From: Ambrosia x helenae
Lineage: Eukaryota > Streptophyta > Magnoliopsida > Asterales > Asteraceae
Reading direction: 5' to 3'
Assembly (NCBI GenBank): GCA_030844895.1
Contig: CM061231.1
Location: 7,215,618-7,279,617, forward strand
DNA: 64,000 nucleotides
Below the pieces are notes generated by a model, which did no database searches, had not been told where the DNA came from, and saw only the letters and a program-made list of their open reading frames with translations. The position numbers and the translations under genes are program-made. Every line of letters starts with the position of its first letter. Position 1 is the first letter of the stretch. Below, piece after piece: positions 60,343 to 64,000 of the stretch.

Positions 60343-63300
60343 ATGCAACCACCATTAATAACCTCCATTAAATCACCCAGCTTAGTAAATGCGATGGATG
60401 TTAACACAGACTCATCAGATCATTTAATGTCCGATGATTCTGACATCGATGCATTGAATAACAATCTTGTTTTTCAGGCTGTATACAGACATGGGCTCGG
60501 ATCAAAAGAATCAGACGGTATGTTTGGATTTTTGGATTAAACTAACATTTTTATGTTGGGTTTTTATGTTAGGTCAGAGGTTTTTTGTACAGTGTTATAC
60601 ATGCATATATACATATGAAGTTGGTGTTTTTCCATATATTTTTTGTTTTAATCTTTTTTTTTTTTAATTTGTTTGTGTTTTAACAAGGCGAGGCAACCTA
60701 CAAAGAAGGAGGATCACAGGATAAAAGGTGTGTTGGTGTTTTTATGGGGGTTCCAACTGATGCAGGTGAAGGATCATCTTCTGGCTCACCGTTATGTAGC
60801 AGGGAATATCAGACAGCTTCTGATTATGGTGATAATGAAGGTTTGTGTATATTGTCCCCCTTTTTTTTACAGTGTGCAAGTATGATTGTTCATGTGTATA
60901 TACAGTGTATTTTTTGATCATGGTGATGATTGTTGTTTTTTTAGCTTATAGTTTTTTTTATTGATGTAGGTGATACAGAACCCCCACAGCATTATGTGAT
61001 TGCAACACCTAATGGAACCCAGTTCTGGATACCTAATGTTAGCCCGAGGTTCATACCTGAACATGGCCAATCGTTCACGACTTTTGAAGCTGCGTTGGCG
61101 ATGTATAAGGACTATGCTGATCAAGCTGGATTCTGTGTTAAGAAGGGCCAAACGAAGGTGTGGATGGGCATTGCAACGCATAAGTACTTACGTTGTGCAA
61201 AGTATGGGACACCTCAGTTGAAAAGAACATTCGACACGCTAGATGAAGCGTCGTTAAGGATACGCAGCAGTTCATTCACACTCTCTAACTGCAAGGCTCA
61301 TTTGTTACTTGCAATCAGTGCCGAAGGGTCTTGTTATACAGTTCGGGGTTTCAATGATGTTCATAACCACGCGCTAGATGATCAGCATAGCCGTGATCTC
61401 AGAAAGGTTTCAAGGAAGCTATCATATGCCACCAAACAGTTTATCCACAACATGAGCCTGAATCGGATAGGTCCTGTCAGAGCACACAGGTTTTTAGTGT
61501 CGCTTAAGGGTGGGCACCACAATGTCAACGGCACTGTTGTAGACTTTAAGAACTTCAGCCAACAGTTAAGAATTTTTATCGGTGATCGTGACTCTACACT
61601 TTTCCTGGAACGGTTGCGTGATCGCTTCGACAACCTGCCTGATTTCTATTTTGATTTCGTTGTTAAAGATGGCAAACTACATTCCGTGTTCTGGGCAGAC
61701 GAGATATCCAAACTTAATTATACGTCTTTTGGCGACGTCTTCTCGCTAGATGCAACTTACCACACCAACAAGTAAGGCTTTTTTCCAGAACACCGTGCGT
61801 TTTAACATGGTTTGTAGTTTTAAAATCAACACACGTATAAGCTGTTGTTTGCCCTTTTTAAGTGTATATACAAAAAATAGAATACTGACACATGTTTGAA
61901 AGCGTTGCAACAGCTTTAAGGAAACCCCATATGATGTCTAACACATGTTACTTACACAGCACATGAACACCATTTTTTTCCTGTGCCACCCATGTAGGTA
62001 CAAGATGATCTTTGTCCCGTTTACTGGTGTCGACAATCATAAGCAATGCGTCACGTTTGGGGCTGGGTTGATAACAAATGAAACAATTGAATCATATGTT
62101 TGGTTGTTACAAGCTTTCTTAAAAGCACACGGCGATCAGCCCGCGTTAGTGTTAAGTGATCAGGACTCGGCCCTGTTGCAAGCAATACCCCAAGTTTTCA
62201 CAGAGTCGCGCCACAGACTATGCATGTGGCATATCATGAAGAAACTGCCGTTAAAGGTTTGCAATACGATTTAATAATTATTGCATATCCACCCAATGGT
62301 GAATATTAGTTATAACGCTAACCAATTATTAATTGCATATCAGGTGTCCGGGGACCTACTGAACAAAACAGATTTTCGGGCTTGCATCCAACGATTGGTG
62401 TGGAACATATATATAAAACCATCGACCTTTGAGACACGATGGCAGGAGCTTCTCGACACATTCGAAGTCGGTGATAATCAATGGTTGAAGGACATGTTTG
62501 CAATTAAGGAGTTATGGATCCCAACTTATTTCAGGGAGATCCCAATGTGCTGCCTAATGAAAACAACATCAAGAAGCGAGAGTTCCAATGCAGCTTTCAA
62601 GGTCAGTTCTACGAGCGCCAACACGCTCGTGCAGTTTATGCTATGTTTTGAATCGAGGGTTGACAGCCAACGTTATCGCCAAAGGGTGGCTGAGTACAAG
62701 ACGTCGTCTACTGTTTTTTCTGGTACCACGGATTTACCAATCGAGCAACATGCGTTCAGCTTGTATACGCATAACTTGTTTAAGGAGGTCCATAAGGAGA
62801 TTACAAAGGGTAAGTTTGCTTGCTACATTTCCAACACCACTCCGCGAGAGGATGCATTTGTTTTTGATGTCACACACTTGGACCGTCGTCGTGATGTTAC
62901 TAACGTATACCAGGTAACACATTGACTGCCTTCTGTTAGTATCAATTTGTATTATATTTGCAGCTGGCTGTATAGTAAGAACTTGTAGTATAATTACACT
63001 AACACATGTATTTGGCTGTGCCCATTCATATGCGTCAGTTCAGATCAGTTTGCTGATGCCTTTTTTGTTAACCACTACAGGTCAGGTTCGATCCATCAGA
63101 CCACACAGCTGAATGCTCATGTAGGGGTTTCATCCGTATTGGGATCTTGTGCCGTCATGTTTTCTGTGTCTATATGGTGCGAAAGGTTGACCGTATCCCC
63201 GACAAATACGTTGCAAAGAGGTGGATGCGTGACGTGCTTCCTAAGAAAGTGTTCTCAATTTCTAGTCGTTATGGTGTTGACAGCCACCCAGAATCGATAC

Positions 63301-63728
63301 TGAGGAATGAAATCCTTGAACTAGTGACCGAATGCGTGGATGTTGCAAGGACCAACGAGAAGTCACTTAATGATTTAGCTGAACAACTACGAATGATGAA
63401 GCTTAACTTGTTAACGCAGCTGCCGCTTTCACCACCTTCCCCGGAGTCAGACGAAGCTGTTGTCGAAGACATAATTGGTCAGCCAATTGACTGTGAAGTT
63501 GCTGTTGCTAACCCGGATGTGGTCCGAAACAAGGGATGCGGGAAAACTAGGCGCATTACTGGTCCAGGTGAGAAGGCGTTAAAGAAATCAGCCAAGATCC
63601 AGAAGGCGCCCCGTTTATGTGCCAGGTGCAAGAAGTATGTAACGGATCATGACTCAAGAAACTGCGAGAAGGTTGCTGCGATGAAGAAGGCAAAGGAAGC
63701 ACGTAGCTCGGCTGTTGCGCCGCCATAG
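60343..63728 (+). CDS. FAR1-related / MULE transposase protein, six exons
   Basis: Exons by GT-AG and frame: 60343-60517, 60688-60840, 60970-61771, 61998-62256, 62344-62913, 63081-63728; 2607 nt, 868 aa, no internal stop. Domains: acidic N-terminus; FAR1 DNA-binding domain about 145-245 (FTTFEAALAMYKDYADQAGF to VHNHAL); MULE transposase domain from about 368, with D370 in FSLDATYHTNK, FTGVDNHKQCVTFG, and LSDQD (D431, D433), then HRLCMWHIMKKLP; SWIM zinc finger C665-x-C667...C677-x-H679; a C-terminal CARC...HDSRNC knuckle. FAR1-related sequence proteins are transcription factors derived from MULE transposases. This may be a host FRS gene or the transposase of an active MULE. The first two exons are less certain. 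Confidence 0.85.
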
Positions 63729-64000
63729 CGTTGACCAAGCAACGCATTTACGCCTAAGCGGTATGAACATAAATAAGTCGCACTTTTTGGACTGTGTTAC
63801 GGTACTTGATAACATTTCCTGGTTTTGGCCCCACAACTAGTTGTTATGTCCGTAACACAGTTACTGTTGCAGCTACGTAAGTTCTTAGGCGGTGCGCAGA
63901 CTTATTTTATGTATGCTTATGTTTTTATGTTTCTAAGTATGGTGGCTGTTTTTTGGGAAGACATGGTTGTAAACGTTTTATGTGGTTTTATAATATGATG
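63729..64000. other. 3' flank of the FAR1-related gene
   Basis: Presumed 3' untranslated and flanking sequence. No terminal inverted repeat partner to 60077 is seen before the window ends. Confidence 0.4.

Overview
This window is plant nuclear DNA, very probably from the daisy family (Asteraceae). The family is inferred from CC-NBS-LRR genes that read like the RGC2 family described in lettuce, and from the accompanying transposons: SANT/Myb-type PIF/Harbinger ORFs, LINE first ORFs with an RRM, Helitrons and GAGC-rich MITEs. The DNA is AT-rich, with GT-AG introns throughout and many nested transposons.

Layout: a left flank (1-3900) holds transposon relics only. From 3901 a tandem array begins: unit 1 is 3901-30372 (26,472 bp), unit 2 is 30373-58490 (28,118 bp), and unit 3 starts at 58491 and is followed only to about 60046, where a MULE/FAR1-type gene (60343-63728) lies in a (TA)n tract. 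Each full unit carries, left to right: a Harbinger-like element with a short SANT/Myb ORF; an APCB1-like aspartyl protease gene on the + strand; an RGC2-like NLR gene on the - strand, tail-to-tail with the protease; old retroelement sequence; a LINE ORF1 relic; and the 3' LRR exons of another RGC2 gene, cut off at the unit junction.

Three genes look largely sound. The unit-1 protease (6477-11231) has nine exons, 578 aa and both catalytic Asp motifs. The FAR1-related/MULE gene has six exons and 868 aa. The NLR genes (12339-19084 and 37013-43739) have intact CC-NBS and N-terminal LRR regions, but each has a different frameshift in its C-terminal LRR exons. The unit-2 protease is a multiply broken pseudogene that has lost the exon with the first catalytic Asp, its promoter and its last two exons; a Copia fragment replaces the latter.

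Because the units were near-identical when formed, they act as mutual empty sites. Unit-specific insertions can be defined to the base: a 1,652-bp hAT-like element with an 8-bp TSD, a 2,602-bp LTR-like element with a 5-bp TSD, a 317-bp Harbinger-type MITE with TTA, and Helitrons at two positions. The main biological idea is that an immune-linked protease and an NLR have been copied together as one module. A functional link between them is inference only. All exon models were read by eye from splice signals and frame, without transcript data.
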